DNA of 64,000 bases from Mytilus galloprovincialis (GCF_965363235.1 NC_134847.1:47123305-47187304); one strand, 5' to 3'; positions 23,936 through 35,925 are shown, numbered from the stretch's first letter. The notes: a model not told the origin generated them from the sequence alone. Numbers and translations: made by a program.

Positions 23936-24165
23936 GAACTGTGGTTCATTACATTTTGGATTGTGGTATATTACATTTTGAATTGTGGTTCATTACATTT
24001 TTAATTGTAGTAAATTACAATTTCAATTTGAATAATTGCATTTTTTATTTTGGTACATTACATTTTAAATAGATACATTTTAAATGGTGGCACATTACAT
24101 GTTTAATAATTACATTTTGACTATTATTGATTATAAATTGTTGTACATTACATTTTTTAATAATT
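23936..24165. repeat. Minisatellite of TTACATTTTGAATTGTGG type
   Basis: About nine diverged units of 25-30 bp with the core CATTACATTTT and AATTG(T/G)GGT. Two stray units follow at 24300-24370. It directly follows the decayed PHD-like ORF and could be its 3' tail. Confidence 0.8.
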
Positions 24166-24247
24166 GATAAAAAAAATTATATCTGCACATTGACCTCACT
24201 GTCAGGTAAATAGATGTTATTTTTTTTTCTGAGACAATTGCTTGTCG

Positions 24248-25052
24248 GACCATCCACAAGAACTTGCGGTCATCCGATGTTCAGTACTTCAGTACTTTGA
24301 TTTTTGAATTGTTGTACAATGTGCTTTACATTTTTGATAATTACATTTTGAATGGATGTGCATTGTACATGAGTACTTTATAGATGTACAGATGTAAAGT
24401 ATGGAAATCTGAATTTCCAATTAAACAAAAATAGATTAACTCATTCATTATGAGTGCTTGCATTTTGCGGAAAGCAATTCAGTTTTTTTGATAGTCAATC
24501 AGCAAAATAATAGCTGATCTTATTTTAGAAAAAAGTAACCCATACTTTATTTTCAAAACTAGGACATATATATTTCTATACGTCTTTGTTAACACCAATT
24601 TTGATTGAAACAAAATGTTCTCTGAGACTGACACCATCAAAGTTCTTGATTTTTTTTATTGAATAATGTTTGCTACCTTTGAACAGATACATATAATATG
24701 TAATATCGTAGTATTAAAAGTAAAAACACCAAAATACTGAACTCCGAGGAAAATTCAAAAAGGAAATTCCCTAATCAAATGGCAAAATCAAAAGCTGAAA
24801 CACATCAAATTAACGTCGAATGGATAACAACTGTCATATTCCTGACTAGGAACAGGCATTGTCTTATTTAGAAAATGGTGGATTGAACTTGTTTTTTTTT
24901 AGCTAGCTAAACCCCTAACTTGTATGACAGTCGCATCAAGTTCCAATATATTGACAACGATGCGTGAACAAAACAAAGACACAATAGGTACAAGAAGTAC
25001 TGAAGTACTGAAGTACTGAACATCGGATGACCGCAGGTTCTTGTGGATGGTC
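24248..25052. mobile_element. Non-autonomous DNA element with about 50 bp TIRs
   Basis: The left end GACCATCCACAAGAACTTGC and the following CGGTCATCCGATGTTCAG return in reverse complement at 25000-25052, giving about 50 bp termini with two or three differences. The inner part ends in repeated AGTACTGA. The 805 bp interior has no transposase and carries another repeat (24718-24965). No target duplication was found, so the superfamily is undecided. Confidence 0.75.
24718..24965 (+). repeat. Dispersed mussel repeat (ACTGAACTCCGAGGAAAATT family)
   Basis: It contains ACTGAACTCCGAGGAAAATT, ACAACTGTCATATTCCTGAC and AGCTAGCTAAACC in order. Pieces of the same family recur at 45698-45900, 51345-51480, 52025-52195 and 61400-61500 (minus strand), and at 49048-49165 and 60720-60865 (plus strand). 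I recall it as a frequent mussel repeat. It is nested in the TIR element 24248-25052. Confidence 0.7.
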
Positions 25053-26191
25053 AAAAGCACATGTCACAAAAACAGATCACATCTCTATACCTGAAACTGA
25101 GGTTAATTTACAGAGATATTTTTTTTCTGATACAAGTTCGTGCTTGGATGAAAAATAAATGACAGGAAATTCAACCTCACCGTACTAACTATTATATTGT
25201 AGTGATACAAATCAGTATACCTTGGACTATTAAAATAATATAATAATAGTCCCAGAGAATACACTGATTTGTTGTTATATATTATATTAATATTACGGTT
25301 GCATGTATATATAATTTTCATCTATTTATATCATATCATTTTATTCTACCATGTGTTTTACTCGGCATTAACATATTTAAACAAACTCATCATTCGGATT
25401 CGTTTTTAAAAATTTTTACTCGTAAGAACCATGGTATATATAGTACATAATTCAGTCAAATTTTCAGTACAAAATCAACAACTGAAATGATTCCATATTT
25501 TGTTGAAACATCGTAAGACCGGAGAACGGAAATCGCAGGTATAAAAATGCACTTTTTTCACTTGTAATGACCGCGGGTCTATGATTTTTATAGATCGGTT
25601 GAAAACCCAAAACTAATTTGTCTAATTTATGCATGATGGAAATTTAGGCGAAAGCAATACATCGGAGTGACCTTAAGCATGTTAAAGTCATCCCCTGTAA
25701 AAATGTAAAAAATAGGTGAACAGCAGTCAACATTGTGTTATCATCTTAATCACTATAAAAACGAATCTAATCATGACGTGCTCCTTTTGCTTTTTGAATA
25801 AACCTATGCTCTAAATCCAATAAAATTTGTTTGCACGTGCGTATATTGAAAACTGCAGAATAATGAATTTTATCAAATTGTTATGCATTTAATATATTTC
25901 ATTAATTTAAAACACTTCCCAACTCTTAAATGATGCACATATTGTTACTAATTCATTTGTTATGACTGCAATGTGTTGCATTTGTAAATTGTATATTTGA
26001 CCTAGATACGACAACCGTTCATGCTAGCTGTTAAAACTCCTCTTTCTGAAAAATCACATTGCCAGTCGTTTGCTGGTTTATAAACAAAAAAAAAGGAGGT
26101 TCATGGTTCATGGAAGAGCCTACACAAAAACGCTACACTTATAACAATCGGACATATAAATTGCCCTAATTGTCCTAATCAGAATCGAAAT
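25053..26191. other. AT-rich intergenic DNA
   Basis: Nothing recognised. A minus-strand open frame at 25103-25321 is AT-driven low complexity. Confidence 0.45.
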
Positions 26192-26321
26192 AATTGATGC
26201 AAGCTACTACTTTATTGTAATTTTAACATGAATAGGCATTCTATTCGCTCGGGCAAAAATAATCACGAAATATAATGCTACCCATGTTAAAACTACAATA
26301 AAGTATAGCTTGCATCAACTA
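26192..26321. repeat. Hairpin with about 40 bp arms
   Basis: Left arm AATTGATGCAAGCTACTACT pairs with the right arm ending AGCTTGCATCAAC. Pairing continues through TTTATTGTA and TTTTAACATG. The loop is about 45 bp. Confidence 0.75.
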
Positions 26322-26529
26322 TTTTTTTAAATAAAGTTTATGCAGGAGCTTTTAAAGGGAGAAAGAAACCAAAAAAAATGAAAAGAAGCTATAGCGTGCC
26401 GCTATAAGGACGATGTTTTATCTCTGAAGAATTTGAAATTTAGTGTCAGTACTTTTGGACGCACCGTGATATCAGTCCACCAATCTTTATAGACAAATGA
26501 TGATCATCAGTAAAAGATAAAAAGATACA

Positions 26530-27250
26530 TAAAATCTCTTTCTTCAAAATCTACATAAATGACATACCAGAAGGTATTCGCTCAAGTGTTAGACTCTTTG
26601 CAGATGATACCATAGTTTATCTGACCATTGCATCAGACGCAGTTAGTGTGAACCTACAAGAGAACATCAACAAGCTTGTAATCTGGGAAACAAAATAGAA
26701 AACGACCTTTCATCCTGATAAATGCAATGTATTAACAATCACAAGAAAATGCAAACCTATAGTTAGAGAATACAAATTGCACGGACACACACTGGAGACT
26801 GTTAAATCTCCCAAATATCTAGGGTGTACCATTAGCTTAGACTTACGAACACATCAGAAACATCTGTAACAAAGCAAACAAGACCATTCGATTTCTGAAA
26901 CGAAACCTCAATATCAGTAACACTACTATAAAGAAAACTGCATGCAAATCCCCAGTCAGACCAACCTTGGAGTATGCATGCCGTATATGGGACCCTTTTT
27001 AGCAGAACAACAAACACCGGCTAGAAATAGTACAAAGAAGAGCAGCAAGATATGTTACTTACAGATATTACAACACATCATCTCGGTTAGTGAAATGATT
27101 ACCATACTAGAATGGAAAACCCTTGAAGACCAGAGAAAAACAGCAAGACTCACAATGATGTACAAACTTGCAAACGGGATGGTAAATGTAAATATACTGA
27201 GGTCGACTGAGACATTAATTAGTTTACGGCAAAACCGTTTCCATTTGTAA
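26530..27250 (+). mobile_element. 5'-truncated LINE, reverse transcriptase C-terminal part
   Basis: The translation reads IYINDIPEGIRSSVRLFADD, with the catalytic FADD box at 26597-26608. Then come CNVLTITRK, a KYLGC-I segment, FLKRNLNIS, RPTLEYAC-W-PF and EDQRKTARLTMMYK. This is the end of the palm plus the C-terminal region of a non-LTR reverse transcriptase of the CR1/Jockey side. It carries at least three frame changes or stops and no endonuclease or ORF1. The 5' truncation is typical of LINE insertion. Confidence 0.85.
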
Positions 27251-27453
27251 ACTTTTCATTTTTATGTACACATCGCAACTTCAAGAAACGCCCCCTTTAA
27301 ATCATAATATGGTGTATTTATTTATATTTCTGCAAGTTGACACGATGTTACATAACTTGTGTTACTTTCATCATTAATAATGATGCGAACAAGGACGCTA
27401 TTTAGTGGATCAATGGTTCCTACGATTATATAACATTGTATAAATGGTACATT

Positions 27454-27614
27454 CAGTGGCGGATGCAGGAATTTTCGAAAGGGGGGGGGTGCTAGCCCAG
27501 GGCAAAGGGGGGGTGCAGGGGGGTGCAAACATATGTCCCGATTCAAATGCATTGATCGGCCAAAATAAAGGGGGGGTGCGGACCCCCGGAACCCCCTCTC
27601 TGGATCCGCCACTG
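27454..27614. mobile_element. MITE with CAGTGGCGGAT...ATCCGCCACTG ends
   Basis: The ends CAGTGGCGGATGCAGG and CTGGATCCGCCACTG are inverted repeats. The interior is G-rich on one side and C-rich on the other (GGGGGGGTGC, ACCCCC), as in widespread hAT-type MITEs. Open frames over it on both strands are products of the palindrome. No clean 8 bp duplication was seen. Confidence 0.75.
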
Positions 27615-27654
27615 CCATTGAATTGACTGCTGTATTCGTCCATTTGAAATTAAT

Positions 27655-27725
27655 ATGTCCCTAAGAACAGTAAATTGTATCTCTTATAAATTATAAGAGA
27701 TACAATTTACTATTCTTAGGGACAT
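27655..27725. repeat. 71 bp near-perfect palindrome
   Basis: ATGTCCCTAAGAACAGTAAA and the following TTGTATCTCTTATAA are mirrored immediately on the other side with one mismatch, with almost no loop. Confidence 0.85.
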
Positions 27726-28109
27726 ATGTTTGAATCTGAAAATACTTAAATTAAACAGATAAATCATAAATGTATTTAATAAAACCATTGGTTAATGAAA
27801 TGATCGTATCCTTAACAGGACTAACGTCCGGAAGGGACGGTGATGTTTTAGCTAGATCGAAAATTTCAAGCGTCTGTTCAACATTGAGTCCATTAAAACT
27901 CAAGCAACATGAATATAATCCAAAAACATATTTGTAGATGTCTTTTACAGAAATGCAACAGTGGTAAACACCTTAAAACATTGCATTATTTATTGCTGCG
28001 TTTTTAGCTATCCAATTGTTCGTTGAACGATTGAAAATCAACAATGGGAATGCAAAATTGTTCTGAAGGTCCCCCAGAGAATTTTTGTCTGCTCTAGAAA
28101 AAATTGTTT

Positions 28110-28860
28110 AATAAGCATTAGACCTGGCTCTAAAGGTCCAAGAGAGCTTTTCTTATCACTTGGCGTCCGTCATTGTCCATTAACTTTTACCAAAAAGTAA
28201 AATCTTCTCCTCTGAAACTACTATATAGGCCAAATAAAACTAAACTTGGCCTAAATCAGCCTTAGGGTATTTAGTTAAAAATAAATATTGGATGACCCCG
28301 TTCATCAAATAAGATGGCCACCATAGCTAAAAATAAAACATGGAGGTAAAATGATTTTTTTTGGCTTATATTGTTGAAAGGAATACATTTAGAGCAAATC
28401 TGACCAGGGGTCAAAACGTTCATCAGGTCAAGATCTAGATCTATCTGCCTAAAAATTTTCAGACACATCAGATAACCTGTTGTTGGGGTTGCTGCCCCTG
28501 AATTGGTGATGTTAAGGAAATTTTTAAGTTTTTGATTATTATCTTGAATATTATAATAGATATATAGATAAACTGTATTCAGCAAAGCAAGATCTACAAA
28601 TAAGTCAACATGACCAAAAATGTTAATTGGACCCCATCCAGAGTTATTGCCCTTTAACACGTTTAAAGTCAATTTTTCATAATTTTTTGCAATCTTCAAA
28701 GATTAAGTACCCCACAAATGATTACTCTACCAACTTAAATACTATGGCATTCAAGACAACTTCTACTTCTTGTACTGTCCTTGGGCCTGTACACTTTTTG
28801 ATATTGTGGCAATATTGAAATTAAGAGTTATTTTGTTAGCTCCCTTGTTAGCTTGAGTGA
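28110..28860 (+). mobile_element. Helitron-like GCTCACC-family element, partial
   Basis: The body shares CTTATCACTTGGCGTCCGTC, TCTTCTCCTCTGAAACTACT, AAGATGGCCACCAT, GAGCAAATCTGACC and GTTGCTGCCCCTGAATTGGT with 40137-41388. The 5' GCTCACC end is worn (GAGAGCTTTT remains) and the 3' hairpin terminus is missing. Confidence 0.75.
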
Positions 28861-30526
28861 TTTACATCTTATATAATTTCAATTGTTTACATGAAGACTT
28901 TCACCTGTGTTTATGTACACAATAAATTGACTCCTTTTCTAAACCGATTATTCATAGTTAAAGGTAAGATGGTGTTGGAAATTGGTTAAATTGCAAATCT
29001 TATTTCAATAAAATACCATTTGTTAAGTCATTTTGTTATTAATTATATACTGGACTCAATTTCAAACATTGTCTAGAAATCATACTTTCCTGGTAAATAT
29101 CAGGATTCATTACAGCCATGCTGTTTACTATTACTGTTCTGGACCAATTTGTCCCTTAAATTTTTTGGCATTATTTAGGGTTCAAACGCTAGGACTTGGG
29201 TATAAAATGGTTTAAATGATAGTTAAAAAACCCTTACTGAAAGTAAGACATTTAACTTCTGTATTGTTGTACAACTTACTGTCATAGTATTAGAATATCT
29301 ATTGTGTATTTTGGTATGAAATAAATATGATAATTTAGGTATTATTTCTTTAAGACTTCCCTTCCTAGAATACTGGCTTATACTTGTCCAAATCATTATC
29401 TGGTCAAGTATTAGCTTTGTCCTCCCAGAGAATTGTCCATTATGTCGATTGTTGTAGACACTTGTCACCTAGTGTGACAAGGTGTCCAGGGCAGAACTGG
29501 TCTTCATAGTTTATGTAAAGAACCTGGGTTAATTTGGTTATTTCGTTGCTGCGCTAGCATTAAGTAAAAAGGTATCCGGAAAACATTACTTTTGCTTGAA
29601 TGTTAGATCAGTTCATTCACAGATATATATATAAATAAACTACGTTCAATCCTATGATTGCGTTGGATAAAAACCGCAATTTTTATATGTGTGCATGTAA
29701 AACAAATTTCTTTGTAGAAGGGTCTAAAAACAGCACAAACAACATTTTCCAAAAGACCAAAAAAGTGAAAAAGTATATTTAAACAAAATGCATTTGACTA
29801 ACAGGTGGAACAACTGATGTTCTTTAACCCTGCTGACTGCCATTGGGGATTGCCAAATAAAATTGATCACAAGATGTAACAAAATGGATAAATTGAATGC
29901 TTAACAGAAAAAAAAATTAATTTGTGGCCAAGATGTTATGCCACAAACATACGGTGTAAATATTTTTTTAGTACACCAGATCCGGATTTCGACAATGAAT
30001 GTCTCTTCAGTGATGTTAGGGATCGAAACGGTATTTAGAAGGCCATATAAAAAGTACCCTCATTTTTAGATAGACTCTTGAATTTTAAAGAGTCAATATA
30101 GGATGAACGGATCATATATGGACCATAATTTGGTATTCGGCCTTTGGTTTCTTTTTGTATCCTTTTTTATAAGTTCTAAAACTTTAACTTTTATTCTGTG
30201 GGTTGTGTTGGTGTTAGAATAGTATTAATGGAACAATTGAGTTTTTCAAGAAAAAATTAATACATTTTGATTCACCGTTTACGTGACAGGAAACCAAACA
30301 GGAAACCAATCTTTATTTTCTTTATTTTGCACAATATATTTCAAAAGACATAAATGAACACCATTACTAGTGTTACTTGCTTCATGTTAATATTTAAAAT
30401 CTATTTTCAAAGTTAAATTAAAGTTTTTTTTAAACGCGACAGGAAACCATAAGAAACCGAAAGCATTTTTTAAGTTTTATTTTATTGCAAAATCTGCTCA
30501 AAATAATCTGAACAGTATACTTTTTC
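28861..30526. other. AT-rich intergenic DNA
   Basis: Nothing recognised as a gene. Two loosely related blocks near 30281 and 30437 share GACAGGAAACCA. Short open frames have no support. Confidence 0.4.
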
Positions 30527-31473
30527 TTACAGTGAGTTGACTGTTAGTGTTGCTCTCCACCAATTGCAACTCATTAAAAATTTTGACCAAATTGCAATTT
30601 GTTTTATTAAACCAAATTGTTCAACTGGTCAGAAATTTGAACCAACTGCTGTAGAAAACCACAGCCAAGTCATGAAAGTGCAAGGTGATAAAATAAAACA
30701 TACTTACAATCCTATAAGACTTTAACTCCACTTTAATGATGTTGTGACAAAATTAGTTTATCAGTTTGTATAGTTATATTATATTCATTTCCATGCTGAA
30801 GGGGAACTGTTTATTTTGAATTGCTATTAAATTGTCCAAACTAAGCTTTCATATAGTTTTTCTTTCTAAAAGTATTCTATATTTATAAGAATCAGACATT
30901 ATGTGAATTAAAACATTTCATATTCAGTAAAATATGTGTAAAATTGCAATATATGTTTGTAGGAAGTTTCCATGGGGGAGATAATAACTTTTCTTTCAAA
31001 AAGTCTTTATTCAAAAGAATAATATTTTAGGTTATCTCCCCTGAAAACTTATCAATAGCATATTGTTATTTCACACATATTTTACTGAATATATGATGTT
31101 TTATTTAAATGATATCTGATTCTTATAAATATAGAATACTTTTAGAAAGAAAAACTATATGAAAGCTTAGTTTGGACAATTTTATAGCAATTCAAAATAA
31201 ACAGTTCCTCTTCAGCATGGAAATGACTATAATATAACTATACAAACTGATAAACTAATTTTGTCACAACATCATTAAAGTGGAGTTAAAGTCTTATAAG
31301 ATTGTAAGTATATTTTATTTTATCACCTTGCACTTTCACATTTTGACTGAACAATTTGTTCAATATTCTGACCAGTTGAACAATTTGGTTTAATAAAACA
31401 AATTGCAATTTGGTCAAAATTTTGAATGAGTTGCAATTGGTGGAGAGCAACACTAACAGTCAACTCACTGTAA
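30527..31473. repeat. 947 bp foldback palindrome
   Basis: The left end TTACAGTGAGTTGACTGTTA is mirrored at the right end, and pairing continues inward (TGCTCTCCACCAATTGCAAC, ACTCCACTTTAATGATG, AACTAAGCTTTCATATAGTT) to a short centre near 31000. The arms are about 450 bp each, mostly identical, with one replaced or diverged stretch at 30640-30680 versus 31340-31370. RNA reading through would fold into a long double strand. It carries no gene; an ORF in the left arm is mirrored on the other strand of the right arm. Confidence 0.9.
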
Positions 31474-32078
31474 AATCCATCTTAAATGTAACAGTATTAT
31501 AAAACTCCTAAATATGTGCTTGTTTTGAAAACAATTAGTATAATTTATTCAGAAATTTCCATATTTTCTTCATTGATACAGGATACCATAATCGTTGTAT
31601 CTTGATGTTTTAGCCAAAAAAATGTATTTATATTTGGTTTTGAAATTCCAGTTATATACAATTTATTCCAAATCATTGGCAATGTAAAATTCTTTAAATC
31701 CAGTAAAGAAAAAAACTTTTAACTTGTAATTAAAATCTTTAAAATAGGCACCATGTGATATTTGTGACCTGTACACCATCTACATGGTTTCCACATTTTA
31801 ACCTACTTTAGTGGGCTAAAATCAATAAAGTACTTCCTTTCAAGTCAAGCATGGTAAAAGTTTACTTCTCCTTTGACAAGTTTATTGCGTTTCTGAAAAG
31901 TGTTTGCAGAACATGAATAAAAACAAATAATTAAAAATTGTGACAAAGATACCAACTTTGTACATTCCAAGTGTAACGGTATATTAACATGTATTTTTTA
32001 TTAAATTATCTTTATTCACCTAAAATATCCAGTAATATTTACTGCTGAAGCAAACTCAATCCAACGAGCATCGGCACA

Positions 32079-32390
32079 ATGATAAGAGACGTAATGTTGA
32101 TTGAATTTTCCAAGGACCCTTTACATCGTTATCTGGAAACGAAGTGTGTTATAACGTCTGTCAAATCTGAAATCGATTTTGTCAAGTCATTGGGCATAAA
32201 TTTATTTTCACACAAGATCGTATGTAACATTATGCACATAGGAAAAATAATAGGCCCCGGCGCAATCTCTTTGAAAATTGTATTTTCCTTTTTTAAACAA
32301 GACGAAACAAGTCTACAGATTATGTTTGCTAACATCCCGTTGGAAACAAAAACAATGTTTAGACCTAGTATTTCATATATCCCGCCGTAA
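32079..32390 (+). other. Unrecognised 103-codon open frame
   Basis: The frame begins MIRDVMLIEFSKDPLHRYL and ends ISYIPP-stop, with a GTAAGG donor-like site just before the stop. It is longer than most random frames here and the patch is less AT-rich. The middle (KIVCNIMHIGKIIGPGAI) faintly recalls LINE ORF1 RNA-binding segments. It cannot be joined in frame to MRPL19 exon 2 by the visible donor. An ETS-like CCGGAAAT lies at 32429-32436. No function is proposed. Confidence 0.25.
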
Positions 32391-33178
32391 GGGCGTGATC
32401 ACATGTTAGTCACATGTTTCACGTATGACCGGAAATGATTAGACAAAAACAATTTTAATAAAAAAAAAGGAAATAACTGGACTTCTGTTTCGTGTGAAAT
32501 GTAACGCATAACGATAACATCATTTTCTAACTTAATTATTACGAAGAACAAAACTAGAATGTAAATCATCTATGATTTACCTGTTTGAACATCTCGCGAG
32601 AGTTCATATTTGCATATTGTTATAAAGAATTCTATTACAACAAAGCAGATTACATCATCTAAAATTTGCGTTATGAAATCGGAAACCAAAGTAACGCTAG
32701 TGTTCTTACACCTGCTACAGAAATACTTATAGTTCTCGGCATTTTCTTCTGACTATTCTTATTGGTCGATGTTCTTTATTATTTGAAAGCAATAGTTACG
32801 AATTTGCCGGTGACGATTATCTATAAATCAGTCAGCGTTATGCACTTCGGAAGCGAAAAGTAACGCGAGAATTGACACAAAAATACGGTCGTATAATCTT
32901 TGAAATTTGTTAATCTAGGGAAGAGTAGCACACACTTGTATGTTGATAAAAATAAAGGCATCTTTAGATGTAGTTACAACTTTTCTTACAGTAATACACA
33001 TTTTTATCACTTTTCTATCGTTATAGGAAATGAGCCCAATAGCAAATTAGGGTCCATATATATGATACATGTACAAACCCAAACGAAAATATAATATATA
33101 TATATATATTGTTATTGTATAGTCTATATCATCTGTTCAGTTTTTCCATCTTTGTGCGATGATATTCAACACTTTTTA

Positions 33179-34402
33179 GGGGTCATCAATAATTGTCAAC
33201 CATTTTCCAAAGTGTACAAAACGTACACTTGGGGGGAGGGGGTTAAAAAATCAACATTTTTACCGTACGCTTTTTTTTTATTTCCAGAATTTATTTCTTT
33301 TCCGTAGGGAAGGTCGATGTATAAAATCGAGAATTGGCTTGGGTGTGTTTCTCTTCTTATTTCTTCTTTATTATTGTCACTTGATGATATTTATTACGAT
33401 ATCATAATTCTCCTCAATCCGGATTGAACTTTTAAAACATCAAATCATATGAAAACTAAATCTTTCAAAAATGTAAACTTGTAAAAAATTTTAAACAAAA
33501 AGTTTGCAAGCATTTCTCAGTACCCCCGATCGTCAATTTCACCTGCTTTATTATAAATCTTTATCGTTTCACTCTGTTTAATAAACAAAAAACTGATGGA
33601 AACACTAAATTCTTTGAATGTTTTGATTTTGACAAGATGTCATTTTGTGAAAAAGATTTTAAACTGGTCCTTCGCTTAATTTCCTTGTAATGTATTCCAA
33701 AACAGTAAACCAATATAAAAACGGAAGTAAACTTATTTTTCTTAGTATAAGCCTCCTTTAATTAGGAGCACCTCCATATGAAGTTTAACCTTAACCTTAA
33801 AAATTATCCAATATATGTACACGTTACAGTATATATATATACATAAACGATAATAGTGCCATGAATGGCATATTTACAGGGACCTTTTAAATAGAAATAC
33901 AGGCGGGAAATTTAAAAACTTAAAATGTTTTAAAACATTACACTTTTATTGATTGCTGTCTTGAGCTCTGATTCCATCAACAACTGTCAGTCCATACTTT
34001 ACCAATGCAATATAACCATGCATTTCCCTTTCTTTGATTCTAAGCATAGTTTATGTGCCCTTTTGTTAATCTTTTGCATGCTCTAGGTGCCCTTTTTCAT
34101 TGGAGTTACCACTGTGTGATAGGGGAAACACTAATCTTTGAACTCTTTATTCTAACAAAACACAGGCATCACAGATAGATGTCATCAAATAAAACAGTCA
34201 GATTGTGTTAGTTTATTTTCAATGTAAATTTCTATATTAAACTAAAATATAATAAACAGGATCTTCTTTTTATTAAGAATGATTGATTCCTCTCTTGAAA
34301 TCTGAAAATGGTTGATGTACACTTTTTGAGGGAGGGTGGGGGGTCTGAAAAAGTGTACGTTTTGTACACTTTGGAAAATGGTTGACAATTATGGATGACC
34401 CC
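33179..34402. mobile_element. PIF/Harbinger-like element with TTA duplication
   Basis: Copies of TTA (33176-33178 and 34403-34405) flank 1224 bp whose ends are inverted repeats. GGGGTCATCAATAATTGTCA and then ACCATTTTCCAAAGTGTACA match the right end over about 52 bp with one mismatch. A 3 bp TWA target and G-rich termini fit PIF/Harbinger. The interior is AT-rich with no transposase. Confidence 0.75.
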
Positions 34403-34689
34403 TTAGTGTTTTGTTTTCAATCTATTTATCAGTATTGTTACAAAATCTTTTAGACTCATATAATTTTTCATGTTTGTGTAGTATTGTCAACTTTGATGAT
34501 CCAATACCTATTAAGTTTACTGGTTGGTAGATTCTTGTAAACTCTTCTAGAATACCTCCATCACAGCAAATTACGACTCTTCACTGTCATACGGTAGCAT
34601 TATATCTCCTGAAATAAAATATCAACAATATTGTACTGAACTGCAAGCAGATCTTAATGCAGCTGCTGTTAAACCTTAAAAAAGGAACA

Positions 34690-35285
34690 CATAACAACAC
34701 CAAATCAAATGCAAACAAATCTATCGGCTTCCTGAAGAGAAATCTAAAAGTACAGAATATCTAGCACCAATTTCAAATCCTGTGCATACCAATCCATAGT
34801 GAGACCAAAACTTGAATATGCCTGTAGTTTATGGGATCCACACACAACAGAATACAAAAATAAGCTAGAAATGGTACAGAGGTGTGCGGCGTTATGTATG
34901 TAATAACAACCACAACACCAGTAGTGTTACCTCCATAAAAAACAATCTCCAATGGATCTCACTTGCTGAGTGCTCCTCAAATCCAGACTAATTATATTCT
35001 ACAAAGTCGTCCATGGTCTTATTGCAATTCCATCACTAGTCTTTATACCAACATATACTAGAGCAAGAAAACAATTTTTGTACAATGATAATTTTGATCA
35101 CATACTCTGTGCAAGCCCAACTGTTCATAATCTTCAATATAAATGAAGCTGAAACAGTAAATCAGAAAAATAATAATAATAATTTTGAAATAATCAGTTT
35201 TAACAGAAATAGACATCATCGTTGGTATAAAATATTTAGAAACACCTTCTTGAATCATCAAGTTATTTTTATTACATTTTAAAGT
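34690..35285 (+). mobile_element. 5'-truncated LINE end
   Basis: Translations in changing frames give SIGFLKRNLK, a RPKLEYAC-like segment and a C-terminal RHHRWYKIFRNTFLNH with a preceding basic Tyr-rich tail, ending at AAAGTTGTC. It is the same C-terminal region as the LINE at 26530-27250, likely the same group. At least four breaks; no catalytic box remains. Confidence 0.75.
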
Positions 35286-35377
35286 TGTCTTTTACATCGA
35301 CAATTTTAAGTCTTTTGAGTTCTATTTACATAGTATTACATACATACGTGTATACATACAATATATGAATCATCATT

Positions 35378-35831
35378 TTTATGCCCCACCTACGATAGTA
35401 GAGGGGCATTATGTTTTCTGGTCTGTGCCTCTGTTCGTTCGTCAGTTCGTTCGTCCCGCTTCAGGTTAAAGTTTTTGGTCGAGGTAGTTTTTGATGAAGT
35501 TGAAGTCCAATCAATTTGAAACTTAGTACACATGTTCCCTATGATATGATCTTTCTAATTTTAATGTCAAATTAAAGTATTGACCCCAATTTCATGGTCC
35601 ACTGAACAAAGAAGAAGATAGTGTGAAGCTCAGGTTAAAGTTTTTGGTCAAGGTAGTTTTTGATGAAGTTGAAGTCCAATCAACTTGAAACTTAGTACAC
35701 ATGTTAACTATGATATGATCTTTCTAATTTTAATGCCAAATTAAAGTATTTACCCCAATTTCACGGTCCAGTGAACATGTAAAATGATAGTGCGAGTGGG
35801 GCATCCGTGTACTATGGACACATTCTTGTTT
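35378..35831 (+). mobile_element. Helitron-like ATGCCCCAC-family element, whole
   Basis: The element starts ATGCCCCACCTACGATAGTA, followed by the reverse complement GGGGCAT. It has two tandem units of about 166 bp (starting CAGGTTAAAGTTTTTGGTC at 35462 and 35628), then a subterminal GTGGGGCAT that mirrors the start. It ends in a small hairpin (GTGT-ACTATGG-ACAC) followed by ATTCTTGTTT. Subterminal inverted repeats, tandem core and a 3' hairpin are the architecture described for Helentron-associated (HINE/DINE/pearl) elements. It lies about 95 bp before MRPL19 exon 2. Confidence 0.7.
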
Positions 35832-35925
35832 CACAAAGATTTTAAAAAATTGGACCTACATATCTTTCATTATTAAGTTCTAATATCCATATATGAGGCA
35901 TTACTTGTATTATCTTTTCTTTCAG

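Noticed and set aside
27322-27643. Overlapping ORFs on both strands rich in Pro and Gly
   Set aside because: They arise from the G-rich/C-rich palindromic MITE at 27454-27614.
30537-30725. 62-codon ORF in the left arm of the foldback
   Set aside because: It is part of the mirrored repeat, has no family resemblance and no expression context.
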